DNA of 64,000 bases, from positions 27,987 through 91,986 of the IMG/VR virus record IMGVR_UViG_3300042523_000478; one strand, written 5' to 3'. Below are positions 54,436-60,713 of this stretch, piece by piece. The notes under the pieces are model-generated. The model searched no databases. It was not told the origin of the DNA and saw nothing but the letters and a program-made list of their open reading frames with translations. Source of the DNA: a virus. How positions within the stretch are numbered: position 1 is the first letter of the stretch; every line of letters starts with the position of its first letter. A program made the position numbers and the translations under genes.

Positions 54436-55524
54436 TTAAAAAAATCTTTCTATTATTATTCTACTTTCTTTAAACAATTCTGGATGGTAAAGGAATAAGT
54501 TTAACCCTTCAAAATCAACGGATCTGTCTTTTGTTATTGATCTAAGGGAACCATCATAATCCGGGTGACTAGTATCATATTGAACAACTAAACGAACTTT
54601 ATTTGTCATTGGATCAATACCTTTAATTACATATTTTATTGTTTTATCTTTTGGTAAAGTTAATACATTTTTAAATCCACCAAGTTCAATAATCTTATTT
54701 AATAAATTTTTATACTCTTCAATATCAACATACTTATCAGAATCTTCAATTTCATCACTTATTTTATCTAATATGTTAGACACATCCCTTTGAAATCCCT
54801 CACTATCAAAGTCGTTACAATACGTGTTATATTCCAACTCATACCAACCACCGATATTAGTTTTTGTGTATCTACTAATTAATAAGGTTAAAAGTTCCTT
54901 TAGGTCGTATGTGGGACACTTTAATTGTTTATACCAATGATATATAATCCCAACATTTGTTTCATATCTACGTCCATTATATATTTCTTTTATTCCAAAT
55001 CTAACATATGGATTTTTTGTTTCACTATTAATTTCTTCTTTTACTGCCCTTTCTATACAGTCACGATCTCTATAACCATATTCATAAATTATTTCATCAC
55101 TTTCACTTGGGAATGACTGAGTTAAAAATTGCGCTATTTTATCCTTATCTCCACCAATTAATGAAGGATTTAAAAACCTTAAAATATTATTAAGTTTTAG
55201 GGTGTTAGATTCATCAAAATTATCCAATAAATAACCTTCTCTAAAATCCTCTTCGTATCTATAATAATCTATGTCAGAACCATAACTATCATAATTAAAT
55301 CTTCTATATGTGTATATATCATCATCATCATCAACACCCAGAGTGTATAAAAAATCCTCCTCATCTGGAAATTCAATAATAATAGTACTTGCTTTTTTAT
55401 TATCCTTGTCTTGACTAATATAATCCACCAGTTTGTCATCAGTATATATGGTTCTATTCCAGGACACATCTTCTCCTTTAACTAATTCGTCTAGCAATTC
55501 ATATAACTCACTATTTTTCTCCAT
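54436..55524 (-). CDS. Hypothetical acidic protein
   Basis: 362 residues, Asp/Tyr-rich, with no domain recognised. DEEDFLYTLGVDDDDDIYTY and YDSYGSDIDYYRYEEDF are unusually acidic. The second half is a mix of helices. A TATTTATT motif lies 4 nt upstream of the ATG. Function unknown. Confidence 0.55.
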   Translation of the reverse strand: MEKNSELYELLDELVKGEDVSWNRTIYTDDKLVDYISQDKDNKKASTIIIEFPDEEDFLYTLGVDDDDDIYTYRRFNYDSYGSDIDYYRYEEDFREGYLLDNFDESNTLKLNNILRFLNPSLIGGDKDKIAQFLTQSFPSESDEIIYEYGYRDRDCIERAVKEEINSETKNPYVRFGIKEIYNGRRYETNVGIIYHWYKQLKCPTYDLKELLTLLISRYTKTNIGGWYELEYNTYCNDFDSEGFQRDVSNILDKISDEIEDSDKYVDIEEYKNLLNKIIELGGFKNVLTLPKDKTIKYVIKGIDPMTNKVRLVVQYDTSHPDYDGSLRSITKDRSVDFEGLNLFLYHPELFKESRIIIERFF

Positions 55525-55546
55525 ATAAAATAAATATCAAAAAATT

Positions 55547-55576
55547 TTGATTATTGTAATTTTACATTTATATTTG
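55547..55576 (+). promoter_or_regulatory. Host-type promoter of the tmRNA
   Basis: TTG at 55547-55549, 19-nt spacer, TATATTTG at 55569-55576. The expected start is about 25 nt before the mature tmRNA 5' end. A TATTTATA late-type motif (55577-55584) directly follows, so the gene may be served by both polymerase forms. Confidence 0.7.
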
Positions 55577-55607
55577 TATTTATAATATAACAAGTTATTT
55601 GACATAT

Positions 55608-56007
55608 GGGGGTGTTTTTGGATTTGACAGGTATTGGCTGAAGACAAAGGGCACGTGGAGACTGAATTAATCTCCTTAAAAACTGATTCACAAAAACAAT
55701 CGGCGACGTTTTATCGAAAATGGAAACTCTTGGTTTACTAAGAGGTTCTGAAGTTACTGTAGCCTAATAGGTTTACGGAAACGGGGGGTCGGTCAGACAG
55801 ATAACCTAGCAACAGAAGTCGTTGATGAGTTTGTTTTCACTCTAAAAGAAGACAAAACGGGCGTGGTTCCCCGTAAGAACTACCACCGTCGCTGAGTGGT
55901 GTGAGAACTCAGATATTTCGGAAGGTATAACAAACCTTGACCTAAACGTGTAGTCCTTCTCTGACAGGATATTATGGACCGGAGTTCGAGCCTCCGCACC
56001 TCCACCA
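55608..56007 (+). ncRNA. ssrA: tmRNA (one-piece) with atypical tag
   Basis: 400 nt. The 5' GGGGGUG pairs with 3' CACCUCC over 7 bp, followed by A and an encoded CCA. Near the 5' end UUUUUGGAUUUGACAGG is the tmRNA D-arm consensus, and CGGAG-UUCGAGC-CUCCG is the T arm. ACAAUC precedes the resume codon GGC at 55702. The tag frame runs 21 codons to GCC at 55762-55764, then UAA UAG. The tag begins GDVLSK and ends GSEVTVA, not the common ALAA. tmRNA with SmpB frees stalled ribosomes and tags the product for ClpXP or ClpAP. Its own promoter and terminator flank it. Confidence 0.93.
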
Positions 56008-56012
56008 AATGT

Positions 56013-56041
56013 AAACCTCATCTTCGGATGGGGTTTTTTTA
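56013..56041 (+). terminator. Terminator of the tmRNA gene
   Basis: 10-bp stem AAACCTCATC/GATGGGGTTT with a TTCG tetraloop and a T run, 6 nt after the CCA end. Confidence 0.92.
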
Positions 56042-56091
56042 TGCGCCATAATTATATTTTAGTGTTGTGCGAATATTATATTTTAAAGCAC

Positions 56092-56115
56092 AAAAAAACC
56101 CACCAAAAGGTAGGT
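56092..56115 (-). terminator. Terminator of the lipoprotein gene
   Basis: Minus strand ACCTACC/GGTGGGT stem with a TTTT loop and a seven-U run, 22 nt beyond the stop. Confidence 0.85.
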
Positions 56116-56137
56116 TCCGTTTTAAAATAATATAAAA

Positions 56138-56311
56138 TTATTTTTTTGTTGTGTCAGAAACAACTTCACTTGTTGTTAAAGTAGAATCTGATACGTTTGT
56201 TACTTCCTCAGTCGAAACTTCAGTTGTTGCTCCATTTCCGTTTTCACCACAAGCCGTCATAAGAGTGATTGTCGTAAAAATAGCGATAGAAAAGAAAATT
56301 AATTTTTGCAT
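56138..56311 (-). CDS. Small lipoprotein
   Basis: 57 residues. MQKLIFFSIAIFTTITLMTAC is a lipoprotein signal with lipobox LMTAC (Cys21). The mature part is short, Thr/Ser/Glu-rich and without structure (GENGNGATTEVSTEEVTN). It lies 30 nt downstream of the end of the large structured RNA on the same strand and has its own terminator. Small phage lipoproteins often act in superinfection exclusion or lysis; that is inference here. Confidence 0.75.
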   Translation of the reverse strand: MQKLIFFSIAIFTTITLMTACGENGNGATTEVSTEEVTNVSDSTLTTSEVVSDTTKK

Positions 56312-56341
56312 GCTTTCAATTTAATTTAAAGTTTATGTTAA

Positions 56342-57256
56342 AAATAAAAACCTGAGATTACAGTTTTTTTTAAGTGTCTTTCGAGTCATTATTGGTTCTA
56401 CTCTTATCCACAGGATTTTGTCCCGTAACACTCATTACCGATTGGTTAGACCAATCACCCCTTGACGATACAACTACTCTCTTACTACTCCTGTCTCCCC
56501 AAGATTGCGTCCTGGTTCGGTCTTCGACGACCTAGAGATTTTTCATAAAAATACGGTCAAACTTGCGGTTATCACGTTCCACTGACAGCCAGTGAATAGG
56601 TGGGTAACTTCCGTTATATCGTAACGAACACTTTTGCTTTTTAGTTATAAGTTTTACCTTTTCTATAAAAGTTTTTGTGTTGTGGATTGATCAAAGTTGT
56701 GGTCCGTCTTAAGCTTCATTATCTTTTGAATAACAAAATACCAAACAACTCCGTGAAATGTCCCCATTTCAATATTTCAAGACTACTTCGAAACTAACCC
56801 CTTGGTAGAAGTTGGTTAAGGTCAATAACGGCACCACCCGTACATTAACATACCTTTCGGTTTTAAGTATCCTATGATACTGGAACCCGCAATAACAACA
56901 TTGGAAATATTGATTCATGCAACGTCCCTACGAGTTATTCCTATTAGAGTTCCCTCCTCAACAAGATGACCCACATCACCTCGTCATAAAATCACTTTCC
57001 CTACACCGTTGGCCTCGGTACTAAAGATTTTATGGTATCTCGCCTGTGTACTCGACCTCAATATTCCGAAGACTATTAAGACGCAAACCCGTTACACTTG
57101 GGGGTCACTTTATCCTACTTTCGTAGTTTATTTTATGGACTATACACGGCCCAATATCTTTATCAGTTTCACTCTTAAACCCGAAGGTTCTTAAGATAAT
57201 CCTGAACGGATAATATCTAAAATTTCAAAGAACTTTATCGGACGTTTCCGATTTGT
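56342..57256 (-). ncRNA. Large ornate structured RNA, about 915 nt, no ORF
   Basis: All frames are broken by stops, and base composition is less AT-rich than the flanks. On the minus strand many stable hairpins are evident: CTTAA-ga-ACC/UUCG-capped at 57174-57195; CUAC-GAAA-GUAG at 57115-57126; a 7-bp stem with UUCG at 57057-57080; AGTATC/GATACT at 56866-56881; ACC-GAAA-GGT at 56852-56861; TGAAATG-GGGA-CATTTCA at 56754-56771; CACTG/CAGTG at 56580-56594; GATTGGT/ACCAATC at 56440-56456; ACGGGA/TCCTGT at 56410-56426. It starts just after a host-type promoter and ends near a weak hairpin with a U run. Size, phage context and closeness to tmRNA and tRNAs recall GOLLD/ROOL-type giant RNAs; identity unproven. 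Confidence 0.8.
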
Positions 57257-57337
57257 TTTACAAAGATAAGAATACTTTTTGAATTTTCCAAATTTTTTCT
57301 AAACTTTTTTTTATTTCTTATTTGGACGTTTCCAAAT
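57237..57337 (-). repeat. Two copies of a promoter-proximal hairpin with compensatory change
   Basis: Copies at 57237-57252 (ATCGGA-AACG-TCCGAT) and 57320-57337 (ATTTGGA-AACG-TCCAAAT), each directly following a -7 element and the sequence TAAAACAAAT. The stem pair C-G in one copy is T-A in the other, so pairing is preserved. Confidence 0.8.
57261..57291 (-). promoter_or_regulatory. Proximal host-type promoter of the large RNA
   Basis: Minus strand TTG (57291-57289), 20-nt spacer, TATCTTTG (57268-57261). Perfect TAnnTTTG. Confidence 0.82.
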
Positions 57338-57345
57338 TTGTTTTA

Positions 57346-57376
57346 CAAAGTTACAACATTTATTTTCTTTTGTCAA
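57346..57376 (-). promoter_or_regulatory. Distal host-type promoter of the large RNA
   Basis: Minus strand TTG of TTGAC (57376-57374), 20-nt spacer, TAACTTTG (57353-57346). Same geometry as the proximal copy 85 nt downstream. Confidence 0.82.
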
Positions 57377-57394
57377 GTACTTTGTGAACTTTTT

Positions 57395-57541
57395 TTAGTA
57401 TTTTTCCATAAACACTTTTTTGGTTCCGTATTTACGAGCCTGAGCGTGAGCGAACTCCTCATTTGGTGTGTAATACGTTTTTCCGTCGGATCCTAAATAA
57501 TAGAATAATCTATTCTCCTCCATTTTTGTTTCTTCATTCAT
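57395..57541 (-). CDS. 48-residue protein
   Basis: A short gene (MNEETKMEENRLFYYLGSDG, then KTYYTPNEEFAHAQARKYG, ending KKVFMEKY), compact alpha/beta by eye. It has its own perfect host-type promoter at 57600-57630 and lies upstream of the two promoters of the large RNA on the same strand. Probably an early small host-interaction protein; not recognised. Confidence 0.65.
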   Translation of the reverse strand: MNEETKMEENRLFYYLGSDGKTYYTPNEEFAHAQARKYGTKKVFMEKY

Positions 57542-57599
57542 ACTTATGTATTTTTTAAAGGGTTAATATTAAAAGAACTTGTTTTTTGTAATTATGATT

Positions 57600-57630
57600 C
57601 AAATTTAATACAAATATTTTGATTTAACAA
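57600..57630 (-). promoter_or_regulatory. Host-type promoter of the 48-residue gene
   Basis: Minus strand TTG (57630-57628), 20-nt spacer, TAAATTTG (57607-57600). Confidence 0.75.
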
Positions 57631-57635
57631 TATTT

Positions 57636-59279
57636 TCAAAGAAGTTTTTTCATAATATTTTTCATTCGAATAATATCTTCATTAATATCTTCTTTTTTTT
57701 CTCCATAAATTTCGTCAAATTTTTTAAAAAATTGTTTTAATTTATCTAAATTAATTTCACTTTTTTTGTTGTTTTCATCGTTAACAGAAACAACAAATTT
57801 TTCAGCAATTTTTTTAACTTCCTCTTTATTAAAATCTTCGTTATTTAATTTTTTATCAAAATAATTTAAACATTCTTCTAAAGATTTAAAATCTTCGGTT
57901 TTAACAGAAGTCATCAAACCTTCAACATCAGAATCAATTTCAACAGATTCTTTTATTGATCCTCCAGTATAATATATGTGCCAAGGTTCTGATTCTCTTA
58001 AAACTCCTTTTGATGGGTACGACACTTTAAACCCATAATCTGGGGCGTTATCTTTTAACCAATTTTTAAGTTCTGGTCTTGAATTCCACCATCCAGGTTC
58101 AGTACTAAAAAGGTCAAAAGTTTTACCAGTACTATGTTGTGAAAACCCAGGTAAAGCACTCCATTTTTGTCTATCCGAAATTTTCTTTTCAGAATTAGGT
58201 TTTTTACAGAAAGTACGTATTTGTGTAGTGTAAGACCTCCAATCAGATACAACGGTATATTTTTTAACTTCCGGGTATTTTAATGCAAATGCCGATAATA
58301 ATTTTAGTAATGATTTTTTTGCGTTAGGATCAATACCTCCATTATCTGGATAATAATCAACCCCTTCTTGAGATTTTTCCAATTTAATGTGGTTACTTGT
58401 TATTTTTTCATTAAAACAATCCTCAACCCCTTTTAAAGCTATTTTTATTTCTGATGGTAAATCGTTAATAATGTCTTTATATTCATCAGAATCTTCAACA
58501 TCATCATCAGAATCTTCAACGTCACCTAATTTCCATAGAACAATAGATACAAATACTATTTGTGTGTAGATATTAGTAATACCATCTGCCTTTAACTTAG
58601 TTAATACGGACTCTATTGTTTTTTTCTCTTCTTTAGAAAAACTATCATATATTAATTTGTTAATGACCGTACCATCAACCTTTGTTGGTTCAGTTACTTC
58701 CTCTTTGGAGTTATTAGTTGGTGGTGCTGAGGATACTCCAGTTTTATTTGAAATGTGTAAATGGTTGTAATGATTCCCTCCAGTGTTTGTATGCCATAAA
58801 ACCGCCTTGTCATTACCCCTCTCGGTATTCCACGTATATCCCATTGACACTAAAGCGTTTTTTAATTTAAACCCCAAATTTCTAAATTTTTCCAACCCAT
58901 TTGTTGAGTTACTAGCACCTCCGGAACCAATACCGTCTAATATTGCAACATCAACACCGGTACCGTTCATATGTCTACTTATACTCTTAGACCCTTTTAC
59001 TGTTCTATTATGTCCTGTTTTAGCGGTAGTTATTGTTGCAACAACTCCTACAGATTTTGCCGCAGAATTTATATCATCTAATAACGGTTTATTTACAGAA
59101 TCGTTTTGAGTTCCATCCTTATCATATTTTAGGTTACTATAACCAGTACTACTAAGTTTAACTAAATTATAATCTTCATTAATAATATTTTTGTTATTCA
59201 ATATGTAATAATACTTTGAAACGATTTCTTTTATTATATCATTTTCTTTTATACCATTTTTATAAAAATTATTTCTCAT
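57636..59279 (-). CDS. Double-M15-peptidase endolysin or virion wall hydrolase
   Basis: 547 residues from the ATG at 59279, chosen because the longer frame would overlap the upstream gene and because a TATTTATT motif sits just before it. First M15 domain (about 40-190): SRHMNGTGVDVAIL, then GGNHYNHLHIS, the metal-binding His and Asp of D-Ala-D-Ala peptidases. Second (about 315-455): SDWRSYTTQ, PGFSQHSTGKTFDLF, DYGFKVSYP, EPWHIYYTGG, which is VanY-type M15B. It cleaves peptide stems in peptidoglycan. The helical C-terminus (INEDIIRMKNIMKKLL) matches the tail of the 9865 gene. Confidence 0.82.
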   Translation of the reverse strand: MRNNFYKNGIKENDIIKEIVSKYYYILNNKNIINEDYNLVKLSSTGYSNLKYDKDGTQNDSVNKPLLDDINSAAKSVGVVATITTAKTGHNRTVKGSKSISRHMNGTGVDVAILDGIGSGGASNSTNGLEKFRNLGFKLKNALVSMGYTWNTERGNDKAVLWHTNTGGNHYNHLHISNKTGVSSAPPTNNSKEEVTEPTKVDGTVINKLIYDSFSKEEKKTIESVLTKLKADGITNIYTQIVFVSIVLWKLGDVEDSDDDVEDSDEYKDIINDLPSEIKIALKGVEDCFNEKITSNHIKLEKSQEGVDYYPDNGGIDPNAKKSLLKLLSAFALKYPEVKKYTVVSDWRSYTTQIRTFCKKPNSEKKISDRQKWSALPGFSQHSTGKTFDLFSTEPGWWNSRPELKNWLKDNAPDYGFKVSYPSKGVLRESEPWHIYYTGGSIKESVEIDSDVEGLMTSVKTEDFKSLEECLNYFDKKLNNEDFNKEEVKKIAEKFVVSVNDENNKKSEINLDKLKQFFKKFDEIYGEKKEDINEDIIRMKNIMKKLL

Positions 59280-59292
59280 GTTAATAAATATA

Positions 59293-59763
59293 TCATACAA
59301 ATGAAAACCATTCAGGTTTCTCTCTATTCTTCCAAGAAACAATTTTTGACTTAGCTTCTTTATAATAATTTCGGTAAGATTCAATAACGTTATTACCAAT
59401 TTTAAACTCTTCTCCCATCGCCAATGGAGGTGAGGTAAAATCAACATCGTGGATATTTGGTTTGTTTATTAAACACCACTCTATTACGTCCTGAGACTTA
59501 TGTCTTCTACCATATCGGTATGTATATTCCTTACATAACTCTAATCCTAAATCACATAAATAAAGATAATTTGAAAGGGATTCTCTAACCCATATTGAAC
59601 ACGGGTGATTTTTGTGGGATAATTTATATGGAGCCTCATTTCCTATTACCCAGTGAGTCCCACATAATAATTGTGCGGTTTCCAATATCATTTTAACTAC
59701 GTGTTTATCACAATGATATTGAGCACATTTTTTTGTATCAAAATCTAAAAAGAAAATATTCAT
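59293..59763 (-). CDS. Conserved phage protein of unknown function
   Basis: 156 residues: NIFFLDFDTKKCAQYHCDKH..KMILETAQLLCGTHW, then YKLSHKNHPCSIWVRESLSN, then TSPPLAMGEEFKIGNNVIES, then YRNYYKEAKSKI. I recognise this as a family common in aquatic phages, with conserved Cys and His that suggest a metal or catalytic site. No function is established to my knowledge. It has its own host-type promoter. Confidence 0.75.
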   Translation of the reverse strand: MNIFFLDFDTKKCAQYHCDKHVVKMILETAQLLCGTHWVIGNEAPYKLSHKNHPCSIWVRESLSNYLYLCDLGLELCKEYTYRYGRRHKSQDVIEWCLINKPNIHDVDFTSPPLAMGEEFKIGNNVIESYRNYYKEAKSKIVSWKNREKPEWFSFV

Positions 59764-59767
59764 ACCG

Positions 59768-59797
59768 TAAAGATATGAACTTTATTTGATTCTACAA
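59768..59797 (-). promoter_or_regulatory. Host-type promoter
   Basis: Minus strand TTG (59797-59795), 19-nt spacer, TATCTTTA (59775-59768); the last G of TAnnTTTG is A. The ATG of the 156-residue gene follows 4 nt later. Confidence 0.55.
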
Positions 59798-59799
59798 AA

Positions 59800-60408
59800 T
59801 TATTGTTGTAAGTGTGTCATTAAAACCCCACCTAAAGAAGTTGCATGAACCAATAAATGATTTATTGATTCAATGTCAAGTTTTGTTTTTCTTTTTGTAT
59901 AATCAAGTCCTAATGTCCCGATAAACCTATCATCAATTGTTTTAATTGCAAATAAATAACTTGATTTACATCCCGTGTCTTCAGCAATGTATTTTAATCC
60001 GTATGTTGCTATCGTTTCGTCTTTGAAATCGGACACCTCAATTACATCGTTACTTAATAATTGATTTATTGATTTTGAAAATAAATTTACGGGAATATTA
60101 TGAAAATTAGTTTGTACTGAGGTTACTCCTGGATGTACCGTTTCATACATTATTGAGAATTTTGCCATTGATTTACCTGTTGGGTAGAAGTTACCTCCAT
60201 TATGGAATTGAGTTATCCAAACTCTATCGGCATTAAACTCATCTTTAATATGTTCTATTTTGTTTGTTACCAACTCTGCAACCCTCAAGGTATCTTTAAC
60301 CATATCCGGTTTTTCTTTCTTCTCTAATTTGCTTTTAATGTAAAGAAGTAATATAGGACCAACAACACCAGTTATAAAAGCCACCACAATACCTATGTAA
60401 TTTTCCAT
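59800..60408 (-). CDS. Membrane-anchored GAF-like protein
   Basis: 202 residues from the ATG at 60408; an upstream in-frame ATG at 60447 lies in the terminator and is rejected. One transmembrane helix (IGIVVAFITGVVGPILLLYI at residues 4-23) is followed by a cytosolic part reading as a GAF domain: DRVWITQFHNGGNFYPTG, then VSDFKDETIATYGLKYIAED, then FIGTLGLDYT. GAF domains sense small ligands. Located between holin-like and endolysin genes, it may sense a host state or regulate lysis timing. Confidence 0.65.
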   Translation of the reverse strand: MENYIGIVVAFITGVVGPILLLYIKSKLEKKEKPDMVKDTLRVAELVTNKIEHIKDEFNADRVWITQFHNGGNFYPTGKSMAKFSIMYETVHPGVTSVQTNFHNIPVNLFSKSINQLLSNDVIEVSDFKDETIATYGLKYIAEDTGCKSSYLFAIKTIDDRFIGTLGLDYTKRKTKLDIESINHLLVHATSLGGVLMTHLQQ

Positions 60409-60415
60409 ACTAATT

Positions 60416-60423
60416 AATAAATA
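60416..60423 (-). promoter_or_regulatory. TATTTATT motif before the GAF gene
   Basis: Minus strand AATATATTTATTAATTAG, core ending 7 nt before the ATG at 60408. Confidence 0.35.
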
Positions 60424-60438
60424 TATTGTTAATTTAAA

Positions 60439-60461
60439 AACCCCCACTTTTGATGGGGGTT
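60439..60461 (-). terminator. Terminator after the holin-like gene
   Basis: Minus strand AACCCCCA/TGGGGGTT hairpin with a 7-nt loop and a U run, 22 nt after the stop. Confidence 0.88.
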
Positions 60462-60483
60462 AAGTTTAATTTTTTCAAAAAAA

Positions 60484-60651
60484 TTATTTTTTGTTAACAA
60501 TTGACCAAATGGCACCAGTTAATGTCATTGCACCACCGATAATTTCCGTAACTGTTGACTCATCAACAAGTCCTTTCATTACGACAATACCACCCACGAA
60601 TGTTAATGCGTGTCTGATAATTCCCATAATTTGTTCTTTAGATAATTTCAT
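60484..60651 (-). CDS. Holin-like small membrane protein
   Basis: 55 residues: KLSKEQIMGIIRHALTFVGG, then IVVMKGLVDES, then TEIIGGAMTLTGAIWSIVNKK. Two hydrophobic segments separated by a short charged turn and a Lys-rich C-terminus match small phage holins. Located next to the GAF and double-M15 endolysin genes. It would permeabilise the inner membrane to release or activate the endolysin. Call based on size, topology and context. Confidence 0.7.
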   Translation of the reverse strand: MKLSKEQIMGIIRHALTFVGGIVVMKGLVDESTVTEIIGGAMTLTGAIWSIVNKK

Positions 60652-60682
60652 AAAATTTGTTTTTTTATGGTTTATTTTATAC

Positions 60683-60690
60683 TATAAATA
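60683..60690 (-). promoter_or_regulatory. Candidate late promoter motif (holin side)
   Basis: Minus strand AATATATTTATAGTATAAAA, core ending 31 nt before the ATG at 60651. Confidence 0.45.
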
Positions 60691-60698
60691 TATTTATA
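60691..60698 (+). promoter_or_regulatory. Candidate late promoter motif (plus side)
   Basis: AAATATATTTATATTATAAA, core ending 15 nt before the ATG at 60714. Back to back with the opposing copy. Confidence 0.5.
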
Positions 60699-60713
60699 TT
60701 ATAAAATGTTCTT

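Noticed and set aside
57009-57194. 61-codon plus-strand ORF in the structured RNA region
   Set aside because: It is antisense to several perfect hairpins of the minus-strand RNA and has no promoter or ribosome entry features.
56342-57256. RNase P RNA, group I or II intron, or rRNA fragment
   Set aside because: I looked for GAGGAAAGTCC-type RNase P core, intron domain V/P7-like motifs and rRNA signature stretches and saw none. It is not next to split exons.
59280-59447. Longer N-terminus for the endolysin gene
   Set aside because: The extra 56 residues lie within the upstream gene, are not signal-like, and a promoter motif sits before the ATG at 59279.
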